Positions 22,940-32,488 of a DNA stretch of 41,989 nt are shown here, in pieces (positions within the stretch are counted from its first letter, which is position 1; each line of letters starts with the position of its first letter). The notes below the pieces were generated by a model. That model worked only from the letters and a program-made list of their open reading frames with translations. It had not been told where the DNA came from and searched no databases. The stretch spans positions 1-41,989 of the forward strand of contig JAPPIB010000012.1 of the NCBI GenBank assembly GCA_028820695.1, in the 5' to 3' direction. Both the position numbers and the translations under genes were made by a program. The DNA comes from Acidiferrobacterales bacterium. Its GTDB lineage: Bacteria > Pseudomonadota > Gammaproteobacteria > Arenicellales > JAJDZL01.

Positions 22940-25069
22940 TTATTTTCTACGCCAATTGTTGAATCCCCTGAGCAACCGCATCGTACGTTCTGAAACCTGA
23001 TTGCGTTTCCAGTTTCCGGCCGCAAACCGCGCCGACTCAGCGAGTGTCGGATAGATGTGAATGGTACCGAGAATCTTGCCAAGTCCCAACCGGTTCTGCA
23101 TCGCCAACACGAACTCGTGTATCAGATCACCTGCATGTTCGCCCGCAATCGTGACACCCAGAATACGGTCTTTCCCGGGAGGTGTCAGCACCTTGACAAG
23201 TCCGCTCGCCTCACTGTCGGCAATCGCCCGTGACAGATCCTTGAAGTCGTAAACAGTCACTTCGTAATCGATGTTTTTCTCCTTCGCTTCCTGCTCATTC
23301 AGTCCGACCCGTGCGACTTCCGGTTCGGTAAATGTTGCCCAAGGTATCACTGAATAATCGATTCGGCGGCGAAAAAATGGTCGCAGCAGCGCGTTTGAGG
23401 CGGCTGACGTTGCCTGATAGGAGCCGAAATGGGTGAATTGATATGGGCCGGCCACATCGCCGATCGCGTAGATGTTCGGAATATTGGTCTCAAGAAACTC
23501 GTTGACTTCAATCGTGCCGTGGTCGCTCAGATCGATCCCCAGTTCCTCCAGTCCAAATCCCTTGACCCGGGCGCGCCGGCCGACTGCAATCAGCAGCACG
23601 TCGAACTCAATCCGAACTTCCTTGTCGGCGTGGTCACAGATCAGCGACATCGATTCGCCATGGGAATCGAACTGCTTGGCCGTGTGCTGCAGTCTGACAT
23701 CAATGCCTTCGTGCCTGAACTGCGCCAGAACCATTTCAGAAAATTCCGGATCTTCCCGGGGCATGATGCGATCGAGTCTTTGAACCTGGGTGACTTCAGA
23801 ACCGAGTCTGGCGAACGCCTGGGACAACTCACAGCCGATCGGTCCGCCACCCAATACCAGCAGTCGCCGGGGCAACTGTTCTATCTCCCAGATCGTATCC
23901 GACGTGTAGTATGGAATGTCATCGATTCCAGGCAACGCTGGGACAGCCGGCTCGGCACCCGAAGCGACCACAATGCTTCGGGTGGTCAGTTTCTGACCTT
24001 CCACATCCACACAATACGGGGACTCGATGTAGGCATGGCCCGAGAAACAGTCAACGCCCAGTCCCGTGTATCGTTCGACGGAATCGTGATGCTCAATCAC
24101 ACCAATAATTCCGCGGACTCGTTCCATCACTTCCTTGAAATCATATTCGGCACTGGCTGTGTGCACACCGAACTCCTGACTGCGCTGTACATGGGACAGG
24201 AACTTCGCGGTTCGGATAATAGCCTTGGAGGGAACACATCCGGTATTCAGGCAGTCACCGCCCATTTTTCCTTTTTCGATCAGGGCCACCTTGGCCTTGA
24301 CTGCGGCGGCGATGTAAGCGGCCACAAGTCCTGCAGACCCGGCGCCAATGACAACTGTATTGAAATCGAAATCTTTCGGTTTTCTGAAATTGCCGAGTGC
24401 CTTACGGGTCTTCAGGGTGTTAATGATGAATTTTGCGATCAGAGGGAAAATGCCAAGCAATGCAAATGAAGCGATCAGGGCCGGTGAAAGAATGGACGCG
24501 ACCGAATCGACCTTGGCGAGCTGGGTGCCGGCATTGACGTAGACAATCGTTCCGGGCAGCATCCCGATCTGGCTGACAACAAAATAGGTCGCCAGGCGCA
24601 TCGGAGTCAGCCCCATGACCAGATTGATCACAAAAAACGGGAATAGCGGAACCATCCGCAATGTGAACAGGTAAACCGCACCGTCCTTCTCAATCCCCTT
24701 GTTGATGGTCTGTAATCGTTCGCGGTATCGGTTCTGAATCGAGTCCCTGAGAACGTGGCGCGAAATCAGAAAGGCACACGAAGCTCCGATGACAGAGGCA
24801 AAGGAGATCAGGACGGTACCCCAAACAAGTCCGAAGATTGCACCGCCGATCAGCGTGGCAATCGCTGCGCCCGGCAACGAAAGCCCGGTCACAAGGACAT
24901 AGAGAACGAAAAATATAATGGCTGCCCGGACCGGGAATGAATCTCGATACGCCAGGATTTTTTCCTGTTGCTGAGCAAAATATTCCAGGTTCAGGTACTG
25001 CCCGAGATCAAACAGGAAATAAACTAAAATAAGCCCTGCGACGATTGCGAGAAGAAATACTTTTTTCAT
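22940..25069 (-). CDS. TVP38/TMEM64 membrane domain fused to a flavoprotein disulfide reductase
   Basis: A 709-residue fusion. Residues 1 to about 225 form a SNARE-associated/TVP38 (DedA-like) membrane domain with the GAAIATLIGGAIFG and G--PFFVINLVMGLT type motifs. The rest is a class I pyridine-nucleotide-disulfide oxidoreductase: FAD motif GAGSAGLVAA (near 245), redox GGDCLNTGCVPSK (near 275), NAD motif VLGGGPIGCEL, AIGDVAG, and the C-terminal dimer motif HIYPTLAES with its catalytic His. It resembles mercuric reductase in outline but lacks the metal-binding C-terminal Cys pair. This fusion is found in several proteobacteria; the substrate is unknown. Confidence 0.88.
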   Translation of the reverse strand: MKKVFLLAIVAGLILVYFLFDLGQYLNLEYFAQQQEKILAYRDSFPVRAAIIFFVLYVLVTGLSLPGAAIATLIGGAIFGLVWGTVLISFASVIGASCAFLISRHVLRDSIQNRYRERLQTINKGIEKDGAVYLFTLRMVPLFPFFVINLVMGLTPMRLATYFVVSQIGMLPGTIVYVNAGTQLAKVDSVASILSPALIASFALLGIFPLIAKFIINTLKTRKALGNFRKPKDFDFNTVVIGAGSAGLVAAYIAAAVKAKVALIEKGKMGGDCLNTGCVPSKAIIRTAKFLSHVQRSQEFGVHTASAEYDFKEVMERVRGIIGVIEHHDSVERYTGLGVDCFSGHAYIESPYCVDVEGQKLTTRSIVVASGAEPAVPALPGIDDIPYYTSDTIWEIEQLPRRLLVLGGGPIGCELSQAFARLGSEVTQVQRLDRIMPREDPEFSEMVLAQFRHEGIDVRLQHTAKQFDSHGESMSLICDHADKEVRIEFDVLLIAVGRRARVKGFGLEELGIDLSDHGTIEVNEFLETNIPNIYAIGDVAGPYQFTHFGSYQATSAASNALLRPFFRRRIDYSVIPWATFTEPEVARVGLNEQEAKEKNIDYEVTVYDFKDLSRAIADSEASGLVKVLTPPGKDRILGVTIAGEHAGDLIHEFVLAMQNRLGLGKILGTIHIYPTLAESARFAAGNWKRNQVSERTMRLLRGFNNWRRK

Positions 25070-25109
25070 TTGGTTTAAATTTGATTGGACGGATTTCTAC
25101 GGATGTTCT

Positions 25110-25763
25110 TTGGATTTTCCGAGCGCCTGGATTCGGCTCACTCTGTCACAGTATCGTAATTCCGGAGTGGAACTTTATCTGATCAGGCACGGACCAACCG
25201 ATTATAACCGGTATCGCCGCTGGCAAGGACGTGTCGACATACCCCTGAGTCCGGAAGGCCGATCGCTCGCCGATGCAGTACGCAATTCACTTCACGCAAG
25301 GCGTGTCCACACCGATCTCGTCTTCAGTTCTCCCCTGTCGCGTGCACAGGAGACGGCGAGACTGATCGCTTCTGATTCGTCCTGTGTCGTGGTTGATGAT
25401 CGGCTGATCGAAATTGATCTTGGGGAATACGATGGACGACTCGAAGACGAGGTTCAACAGGAAGTCGGCAAAAAGGAGTATGAACTTTGGCGGCGCGGGA
25501 ATTTTCGCACACCTGCACCCGGTGGTGAATCGTTCGGGCAGGTTCAGAAACGTGTTGGGGAATTTCTCGGTGAGCTTCGTGCGTCGCAGACCGCCCCACA
25601 AGTGCTGATCGTCGCACATCAGGTAAGCCTGATGGCGCTGAAGTCCGTCATTTCTGGAGCCTGCAGTCAAAAGACCCTGACCGGCTACCGGCAAAGAACC
25701 GATGTCGTCGAGGTATGGGACGACTTTGGGAAATCCTGTATGTCCGCCTGGGAAGTCACCTGA
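25110..25763 (+). CDS. histidine phosphatase family protein
   Basis: A phosphoglycerate mutase-like phosphatase of up to 217 residues. The catalytic motif LIRHGPTDYN comes early, then SPLSRAQETARLI, the acidic EIDLGEYDG and the second His in VAHQVS. Conserved homology begins at VELYLIRHG, a GTG at 25167; GGAG lies too close to it, so the TTG at 25110 is kept, though the first 19 residues may not be translated. Members such as CobC and GpmB act on phosphorylated metabolites; the substrate here is unknown. Confidence 0.82.
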   Translation: MDFPSAWIRLTLSQYRNSGVELYLIRHGPTDYNRYRRWQGRVDIPLSPEGRSLADAVRNSLHARRVHTDLVFSSPLSRAQETARLIASDSSCVVVDDRLIEIDLGEYDGRLEDEVQQEVGKKEYELWRRGNFRTPAPGGESFGQVQKRVGEFLGELRASQTAPQVLIVAHQVSLMALKSVISGACSQKTLTGYRQRTDVVEVWDDFGKSCMSAWEVT

Positions 25764-25916
25764 ATACAACACAGGGTCGCGGTTGAATCAGATATATAAT
25801 TGCGTTTTGATCATTGATCTCTGCAATCATATTGTCTTCATTTTCGAATTGGAACCTGTCTCCGGCAGGACTTCATCGCTACTTTCCCTGTCAATCATTC
25901 ATTTGAGGAGCTGACC

Positions 25917-27488
25917 GTGCGAACGAACAATCTCCCCTGGATTATCGCCATCGCGATGGCCGTACTCGCTGTCGTCAGCTGGGTCTACAATTCCAATACA
26001 AATGGTGGAGCGCCCAAGATTGGTACTGCAGTCGTTGGTCAATCCGATTCCGACGTTGAGGATCAGATTGCCGGGCTCAACAAACAGATCGACGATCTGG
26101 GCCTCGCACATCAGGGACTGATTGAGGAGAACACCGCACTGCGTACATTGAATGACAATCTGAAAGTCGAGATCAGCGAAACTTCAGGCGAAATCGCCCA
26201 GTTTATCCAGTTGCTGGATCAGGCAAACATCGAAAGCGATGAGGCCAAGTCTCAGCTGCAGGCCTTTTTGGCGAAAGTGCAGGATTCCGAAGCAATTGCC
26301 GTTGCCGCTGAAACTTCTGACACGGGTTCCGGTCAGCAATCGAGCGAGATGGCTGGTGCCACTGAAACTTCTAACACGGGTTCCAGTCAGCAATCGAGCG
26401 AGATGGCTGGTGCCACTGAAACTTCCGATACGGGTTCCAGTCAGCAGTCGAGCGAATCGCAGCAATTGGTGACGCAACTCAAACGCACCATCGCCAATCT
26501 TAAAGAGCAAGTGCAGATTCTCTCTACCGAAACTGATGACGTCAATGTAAGTACGACAGAAGCTGAAAGCACGAGCGGGCAGTCCACCGAATCGCAATCC
26601 TCTGCCGCCGATGCCGGGTCCGAGAACGCCAATGACACCACAGAAATCGACGACTTGATTGCAGAAGTGATGGTTCTGACTGCGGAATTGGAGATTGCGG
26701 GTGCGGGTGCGGATAAACTGCTCAGTGAGAATTCGCAGCTGAGTGGACAGGTACAGACCCTGACTGACGATCTTGGAACCGTCAATGAACGCAACTCCGA
26801 CCTGCACACTGCAAACGAAAACTCGCTTGCGCAGATTGACGCCCTCACCGCCGATAACATGTCATTGCGGGAGAATATCCAGAGCCTGACAACGGAATTG
26901 GCCAAGAGCGGTGCAGATATCGAATATCTGAGAACTCGCTTGCGTTACGCCAGTAAGCATTTGCGACGCATACGCAGTGGGATTCGTGCGACTGAGTCCG
27001 ATACCGAGGCACTTCTTTCGGGTCAACAGGCAAGGGTTGCTTCCCTGTCAGACGAACTTGAGGACACGCAATCACAGATGGACAGGCTGATTTCAGATTA
27101 CTCCGCGATCACCCTGGAGTCGGATTTGGTATACGAGTCGGGTTCGACCAGGCTGAATGAGCGCGGGCTTGCAGCCTTGTCCAATATCTCACAGCAACTG
27201 CTGAATTTCCCGGGCAGGATTGTCAGCATTGAAGGGCATACAGACACCAAGCGGATCTCAGCCAGTCTCGCCCGAATTTACCCGACCAACTGGGAACTGT
27301 CGGCGGCCCGGGCGGCAGCGGCAGCCAACTACCTGATCGATCAGGGTGTTGCTGAAGAAAGTCTCCGCGTTGTCGGTTACGGTCCGTTGCGGCCAGTCGC
27401 TTCGAACGACACTGAAGACGGTCGCGCGGCAAATCGTCGAATCGAGATTCGACTCGTTCCGGAACTCTCGGACCGAAGCCAGAATTGA
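25917..27488 (+). CDS. inner-membrane coiled-coil protein with C-terminal OmpA-like domain
   Basis: A 523-residue protein with GTG start behind GAGGAG (25904-25910). One transmembrane helix (about 7-24) anchors long coiled-coil segments separated by a Ser/Thr/Gln-rich linker. The linker contains nearly three copies of an 18-residue repeat (ETSDTGSSQQSSEMAGAT). From about residue 395 there is an OmpA/MotB-type peptidoglycan-binding domain: YESGSTRLNERG, SIEGHTD, N-ELSAARA, VGYG and NRRIEIRL. It probably spans from the inner membrane to peptidoglycan. The downstream DNA glycosylase overlaps its stop by one base. Confidence 0.82.
   Translation: MRTNNLPWIIAIAMAVLAVVSWVYNSNTNGGAPKIGTAVVGQSDSDVEDQIAGLNKQIDDLGLAHQGLIEENTALRTLNDNLKVEISETSGEIAQFIQLLDQANIESDEAKSQLQAFLAKVQDSEAIAVAAETSDTGSGQQSSEMAGATETSNTGSSQQSSEMAGATETSDTGSSQQSSESQQLVTQLKRTIANLKEQVQILSTETDDVNVSTTEAESTSGQSTESQSSAADAGSENANDTTEIDDLIAEVMVLTAELEIAGAGADKLLSENSQLSGQVQTLTDDLGTVNERNSDLHTANENSLAQIDALTADNMSLRENIQSLTTELAKSGADIEYLRTRLRYASKHLRRIRSGIRATESDTEALLSGQQARVASLSDELEDTQSQMDRLISDYSAITLESDLVYESGSTRLNERGLAALSNISQQLLNFPGRIVSIEGHTDTKRISASLARIYPTNWELSAARAAAAANYLIDQGVAEESLRVVGYGPLRPVASNDTEDGRAANRRIEIRLVPELSDRSQN
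26310..26456 (+). repeat. 54-bp tandem repeat inside the OmpA-like gene
   Basis: Units start at 26310, 26364 and 26418, each beginning GAAACTTC; the third is cut short at about 26456. Units one and two differ at only a few positions. The period is a multiple of three, so copy-number change would keep the frame and alter linker length. Confidence 0.85.
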
Positions 27489-28150
27489 TGGTCTGGACAG
27501 CCGACCGCTCGGTCCAGTACCCTTACGACCCGGCGGCTGCCATTCGACACTTCAGGAGTGTCGACAAGGCACTGTATGACCTGACCCGGGAGATTGGCGC
27601 CTATCGACTGGAACTGCGGTCGGATATGACGCCTTTCTCGGCACTTTTGCGGTCCATCGTGTACCAGCAGCTTTCCGGACATGCAGCTAAAGCCATTCTG
27701 GATCGAGTTCTGGCACTTTACGACTCGCGGTTTCCACAACCGAAACAGCTGATCAACACCACCTTTGACCAGTTGCGCGCCTGCGGCCTTTCGCAATCGA
27801 AGATTCGGGCCGTCTGGGATCTGGCGCAGAAGGAAGAAGCAGGGTTGTTACCGACCCCTGCAGATGTTCAGGATATGACTGACTCGGAACTGATCGATGC
27901 CTACACAACAGTACGCGGTATCGGACCGTGGACCGTACAGATGCTGCTGATCTTCAATCTGGGTCGAAGCGATGTTCTGCCCGATAACGACCTGGGTGTG
28001 CGACGCGGTTTCAAGGTCGCGTTCAGCTTGGATGACATGCCGAGCCCCGAACAGCTGAGACTGCACGGTGAACGCTGGAATCCCTACCGCAGCGTTGCCA
28101 GTTGGTATCTATGGCGCGCGGCCGACACGAAATTTCGCTCGAAAGATTGA
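27488..28150 (+). CDS. DNA-3-methyladenine glycosylase II-like (HhH-GPD)
   Basis: A 220-residue base-excision repair enzyme. The ATG at 27488 overlaps the preceding stop (TGATG). The helix-hairpin-helix is VRGIGPWTVQMLLIF, followed 15 or so residues later by the catalytic Asp in LPDNDLGVRRGF. The N-terminal YQQLSGHAA helix is typical of AlkA/MAG-type enzymes. It lacks the extra N-terminal domain of E. coli AlkA, as in the shorter bacterial MAG-like proteins. Coupling to an envelope protein is probably incidental. Confidence 0.88.
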   Translation: MVWTADRSVQYPYDPAAAIRHFRSVDKALYDLTREIGAYRLELRSDMTPFSALLRSIVYQQLSGHAAKAILDRVLALYDSRFPQPKQLINTTFDQLRACGLSQSKIRAVWDLAQKEEAGLLPTPADVQDMTDSELIDAYTTVRGIGPWTVQMLLIFNLGRSDVLPDNDLGVRRGFKVAFSLDDMPSPEQLRLHGERWNPYRSVASWYLWRAADTKFRSKD

Positions 28151-28151
28151 A

Positions 28152-29399
28152 TCAATCCTTCATCGTGTCAATCAATGCAGTCGCAAATTGACTGGTCGAC
28201 ACTTCGGACGCATTGCTCATCAGCCGGGCAAAATCGTAAGTGACCGTTCCGTTGGCGATGACTTTCGGATAGGCGGTGTTGATCAGCTCAGCGGCTTCCC
28301 GCCAACCGATATACTCAAGCAGCATGACACCCGAAAGCAACAGGGATGATGGGTTCACCTTGTCCTGATTCGCATACTTCGGCGCGGTTCCGTGGGTGGC
28401 CTCAAACACCGCGACATGATCGGCGATATTCGCACCAGGAGCAATTCCAATCCCACCGACTTCGGCCGCGACGGCATCCGAAAGATAGTCTCCGTTCAAG
28501 TTGGTTGTCGCAATCACATCGAACTCCGCCGGACGCAGTTGCAACAACTGGAACATGATGTCGGCGATGCGGTCCTTGATGACAATCTTGCCCTCTGGCA
28601 CCTCGCCATCGAATTCATCCCAAACCTGATCTTCGGTTACCGTCTGATCAGGAAATTCATCGCGAGCCAGTTCGTAACCCCAGGAGCGAAACGCACCTTC
28701 GGTGTATTTCATGATGTTGCCCTTGTGTACCAGTGTGACGCTCTTGCGTTCACCCGCGATTGCATATTCGATCGCTTTTCTGACCAATCGCTTTGTGCGA
28801 ACCTCACTGACCGGCTTGATGCCAAGTCCCGCGCCTTTTTCAAAACTGACATCCATCTCTTCTCGGAGGAATTTGGCCAGCTTCTCGTTCTCAGGTGAAC
28901 CGCTGGGAAACTCGATCCCCGAATAGACGTCTTCCGTGTTCTCCCTGAATATTACGACATCCACCTCCTCAGGCTTTCGCAGCGGCGATGGAACCCCTGC
29001 AAAATACTTCACGGGACGGATGCACGCGTACAAGTCAAGTGCCTGGCGAAGTGAGACATTCAGCGAACGAAAACCACCGCCGACCGGCGTGGAAAGCGGA
29101 CCCTTGATCGCGACCATCAGCTGCTGGATGGAGTCGAGCGTTTCGTCGGGAAAATAATCCCCGTCATAGATTTCTCCGGCCTTCTCACCCATGAACAGTT
29201 CGCACCAGTGAATTTGTCGGGTTCCACTGTAGGCCAGCTCAATCGCTGCATCCCACACCCGCATTGACGCCCTGGTAATATCCGGGCCGATTCCGTCACC
29301 TTCCACATACCCTATAATTGGGTTTTCGGGGACACTCAGTGCCCCGTTTTCCAATGTGATTTTCTCTCCGCTTTCTGGTATCTTGATATGACCTGTCAT
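28152..29399 (-). CDS. icd: NADP-dependent isocitrate dehydrogenase
   Basis: A 415-residue TCA-cycle enzyme (E. coli Icd has 416). The ATG at 29399 gives [14 protein letters not shown], matching family N-termini; codons further upstream do not. The substrate loop [13 protein letters not shown] carries the Ser that is phosphorylated in E. coli. [13 protein letters not shown] and the NADP-type pocket [15 protein letters not shown] (Lys-Tyr pair) are present. It ends one base after the converging glycosylase gene. Confidence 0.96.
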   Translation of the reverse strand: MTGHIKIPESGEKITLENGALSVPENPIIGYVEGDGIGPDITRASMRVWDAAIELAYSGTRQIHWCELFMGEKAGEIYDGDYFPDETLDSIQQLMVAIKGPLSTPVGGGFRSLNVSLRQALDLYACIRPVKYFAGVPSPLRKPEEVDVVIFRENTEDVYSGIEFPSGSPENEKLAKFLREEMDVSFEKGAGLGIKPVSEVRTKRLVRKAIEYAIAGERKSVTLVHKGNIMKYTEGAFRSWGYELARDEFPDQTVTEDQVWDEFDGEVPEGKIVIKDRIADIMFQLLQLRPAEFDVIATTNLNGDYLSDAVAAEVGGIGIAPGANIADHVAVFEATHGTAPKYANQDKVNPSSLLLSGVMLLEYIGWREAAELINTAYPKVIANGTVTYDFARLMSNASEVSTSQFATALIDTMKD

Positions 29400-29439
29400 T
29401 TGTTCGCTTCGGTTTCGTATAAGTTCAACAGTAGCGAAT

Positions 29440-29467
29440 AATATAGTTGATTTTATTTGGCTGAAAA
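29440..29467 (-). promoter_or_regulatory. candidate icd promoter
   Basis: On the minus strand TTTTCA (29467-29462), a 16-base spacer and TATATT (29445-29440), about 40 bases before the icd start in an A+T-rich block. Four of six bases fit the -35 consensus. Confidence 0.35.
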
Positions 29468-29706
29468 TGCATGATTGACTTCCATGGGGAACGGGTGAGG
29501 CTTGTGTCAGCCACAAACGCCACTGAGATCGGCAGACAATCTGTATACACTCGATCAATGCCGCGACTCATGAACGAAAACACATTCGCAACGTCAGATC
29601 TCGACCCTATGCCGACGGTCGGCTAAGCCGTGGCGCGAATGCCCGACGGCACAGACTCAAACCAATATGCAAGACTCTCATTCAGTCTCAAGATCATGAT
29701 CCACCG
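29468..29706. other. remainder of the icd-ggt divergent gap
   Basis: Together with the icd promoter block this forms a 307-bp gap (29400-29706). I see no gene. A perfect palindrome GCCGAC-G-GTCGGC lies at 29611-29623, some 85 bp before the gamma-glutamyltransferase-like gene; it may be an operator or a hairpin in that leader. No clear forward promoter was found. Confidence 0.35.
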
Positions 29707-31227
29707 ATGAACACAAGTATTGTAGCTGCCGGACACGAACAGACAGCGAACGCTGCCGCTGAGATTCTTCGCAGCGGTGGAAATGCATTCGACGCCGCCA
29801 TCAGTGCGATGTATGTCATGAGTATTGTCGAGCCGGCACTCGCGTCGTTGGGCGGTGGTGGGTTTCTGATGGCTCATAAACATGACGAAACGCCCGTTGT
29901 ACACGACTTTTTTGTGCAGACACCCCGCAAACGAAAAACTCTCGAGGATCTCGACGCTCGATCGTTCCTCTGCGATTTCGGCAGTGCACAGCAGGAATTC
30001 CTGATTGGCAGCGGAACCAGTGCAGTGCCCGGTTACGTCAAGGGAATCTTTGAGATCGCGCGTCGTTATTGCACGATTCCAATGACGGAGCTGATTCAAC
30101 CTGCTTTGGACGTGTTGCGCGATAACATCGTTGTCGATGATATGCAAGCATACATATTCCGGCTGCTCACTCCGATCTTTCTCAGTACCTCAGCGCAACC
30201 GATTTACGAAAGCCGGCGCAATCCCGGCAACACGATCGAGAGTGGAGAGGCGATTGAATTCCCGGATCTCTCCGACCTGCTTGAAACGCTGGCAATTGAG
30301 GGGGACGATCTATTTTACCGGGGCGAGATTGCAACCGCGATCCATGACACCGCTCAAGCCGGCGGACTGGTCGACTACGATGACCTGGCCAACTATCAAG
30401 TCGAACTTCGACATCCAATTGCCACCCAATACAGGGGGCATCGCGTTTTTCTCAATCCCGCACCCTCAAGTGGAGGAATACTGACTGCCCTTGGCTTGTC
30501 GCGGCTGCGAAGTACTAATGTCGAATCCATAGAATTCGGCGCATCACAGCACCTGGCTTCATTGCTGGACACACTTGCCGCATGTGATACTCTGCATGAA
30601 AACGCGATGAGCGGTGATGCGGAATTTGACCCTGAACTCGTCGCGATGTTCAGGCAGGTCTCAAGCTCCCACGCAAAAGCTCCGAGAGGCACAACGCACA
30701 TATCAGTTATTGACCGCGATCAAAATGCGGCGGCTGTCTCAGTCAGTAATGGCGAAGGCTGCGGTACGCTCATTCCCGGAACTGCGATCATGATGAACAA
30801 TATGCTGGGGGAGCATGATGTCAATCCGGCCGGTCTGACTCAATGGCCTGCTGATACCCGACTGAGTTCCATGATGGCTCCGACCGTCGCACTGTCCCAG
30901 CAGGGAGATCTGATTGCGACTGGAAGTGGGGGTTCGAACAGGATTCCCGCTGCAATCCTGCAGGTCCTGATCAATCTGATCGATTTCAACATGCCGGTTG
31001 CCGATGCAGTGCGCGCGCCTCGGCTTCACTACCACAAGCGTGAAGCCTTTTATGAGGATCTGTTTGAGTCATCTGCGGTAGACAGGGTCATTGAAAACTA
31101 TCCGCAAAACACGCGATTTGACAGCCGAAATGTGTTTTTCGGTGGTGTACACACAGCCAGATATCGTCCCGGTCAACCCGAGGGGTTCGGCGACGATAGG
31201 CGAAACGGCGTTGCGATCGTAGTCTAG
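29707..31227 (+). CDS. ggt: gamma-glutamyltransferase family protein
   Basis: A 506-residue N-terminal nucleophile hydrolase. The start region has AAEILRSGGNAFDAA and GGGGFLM. The autoprocessing site that frees the catalytic Thr is in RGTTHISV (near residue 327), followed by NGEGCGTLIPGTAIMMNNMLGE and GSGGSNRIPAAILQ. It is shorter than E. coli Ggt (580), and no signal peptide is visible at the start, so it may be cytoplasmic. It releases glutamate from gamma-glutamyl compounds or acts on acylated substrates. The MFS gene overlaps its stop (TAGTG). Confidence 0.88.
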   Translation: MNTSIVAAGHEQTANAAAEILRSGGNAFDAAISAMYVMSIVEPALASLGGGGFLMAHKHDETPVVHDFFVQTPRKRKTLEDLDARSFLCDFGSAQQEFLIGSGTSAVPGYVKGIFEIARRYCTIPMTELIQPALDVLRDNIVVDDMQAYIFRLLTPIFLSTSAQPIYESRRNPGNTIESGEAIEFPDLSDLLETLAIEGDDLFYRGEIATAIHDTAQAGGLVDYDDLANYQVELRHPIATQYRGHRVFLNPAPSSGGILTALGLSRLRSTNVESIEFGASQHLASLLDTLAACDTLHENAMSGDAEFDPELVAMFRQVSSSHAKAPRGTTHISVIDRDQNAAAVSVSNGEGCGTLIPGTAIMMNNMLGEHDVNPAGLTQWPADTRLSSMMAPTVALSQQGDLIATGSGGSNRIPAAILQVLINLIDFNMPVADAVRAPRLHYHKREAFYEDLFESSAVDRVIENYPQNTRFDSRNVFFGGVHTARYRPGQPEGFGDDRRNGVAIVV

Positions 31228-32396
31228 TGCGATACTACATTCATGATCTGATCCCGGACCCATTCAACCGGCGGGTACTGCTGTCAATCATTTCGGTCAT
31301 CTCGGTCTACGGACTGAGTATCGGTTATATCTATCCCCTGATCAGCCTCAAATTGGAGGCTCGGGAGTATACACCCCTGGTGATCGGAATCATGGGCATG
31401 GTACCGTTCATTGCCTCAATCATCGCCTCACCCCTGATTCCGCTGATCATACGTGCCATCAATGTGGGTCGTCTTGTGCTGATCGCGATCTGCACCGACC
31501 TGGTGATGATCGCGATGCTGACTGCGTTCGATGATATCAATGTCTGGTTTGTCTGCAGATTCATCATGGGAGTGGCGGGGACAGTCCTGTTTGTCGTATC
31601 GGAAACCTGGATCAATGAGATTGCGGAAGATCGCACACGGGGACGGATCCTGGGACTTTACACGTTCACCTTCAGCGCAACATTGGGACTGTCGCCGTTG
31701 TTTATCGTGTTCTTGGGAGTCGACGGCAAGCTTCCATTTGTTGTCGCGTTCGCAGTCATTGCCCTGGCCCTGATCCCACTTCGGTGGACACGGGGGTCTG
31801 AGCCTGACTTTTCCGGAGGACGCGTCTCTCATGTTCTGAAATTCATCGTTCTCGCGCCGACCCTGGTCGGTGCGGTAGCCTTGATGTCCTTTGAGGAGGC
31901 GGCGATCGTCACGCTGTTGCCGGTTTACTCCATAAAAAATGGTGTATCAACTGATTGGGCGGCCATGTTCCTGACCGTCATTGCGGTCGGTTCGATGGCT
32001 GCCCAACCCCTGATCGGATCGCTCGCAGACAGGATTAACCGCTACTACCTTATATTCGCCTGTGCCGGTGTGATGCTGGTTTCGATACTATCCCTGCCTC
32101 TTGTGATCAAATCACCGGTCGTCGTCTGGCCGGTTTTACTGATCTGGGGTGGCGCCACAGCTGGCATCTATACAGTGGCATTGGCGATCATGGGCCAGCG
32201 GTTTCGCGGTGCGCAGCTGGCGGCAGGCAATGCCGCGTTCGGAGTGATGTGGGGTGTCAGTGGCGGTATCTCACCTGCGTTGGGCGGGGCGGCGATGACA
32301 GCATGGGACGAAAACGGACTGATCGTCACGATGGCGGTCGCGACCGTGGCGTTTCTGATTTTGGCATTCGTACGCCGCATTGCTGCAAGCCGCTGA
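31227..32396 (+). CDS. MFS transporter (YcaD-like)
   Basis: A 389-residue permease with about 12 helices. It starts with GTG overlapping the preceding stop. SETWINEIAEDRTRGRILGLY is the loop that marks the YcaD branch of the major facilitator superfamily. A second half-motif, GSLADRINRYY, lies after the middle loop. The substrate is unknown; coupling to the gamma-glutamyltransferase-like gene suggests it moves that enzyme's substrate or product. Confidence 0.86.
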   Translation: MRYYIHDLIPDPFNRRVLLSIISVISVYGLSIGYIYPLISLKLEAREYTPLVIGIMGMVPFIASIIASPLIPLIIRAINVGRLVLIAICTDLVMIAMLTAFDDINVWFVCRFIMGVAGTVLFVVSETWINEIAEDRTRGRILGLYTFTFSATLGLSPLFIVFLGVDGKLPFVVAFAVIALALIPLRWTRGSEPDFSGGRVSHVLKFIVLAPTLVGAVALMSFEEAAIVTLLPVYSIKNGVSTDWAAMFLTVIAVGSMAAQPLIGSLADRINRYYLIFACAGVMLVSILSLPLVIKSPVVVWPVLLIWGGATAGIYTVALAIMGQRFRGAQLAAGNAAFGVMWGVSGGISPALGGAAMTAWDENGLIVTMAVATVAFLILAFVRRIAASR

Positions 32397-32488
32397 ATTC
32401 GACTTGCAATACGCCGGTCAGTCAGCCTTGCCGACGCTCAGCTGCGGATGTTGCTCTGGCGTGGATCGGTGCTGAACTCAAGCTCCGG

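Noticed and set aside
23429..24469. Forward open frame of 346 codons
   Set aside because: Antisense to the flavoprotein reductase domain, which has clear FAD, redox and NAD motifs; no start signal or homology on the forward strand.
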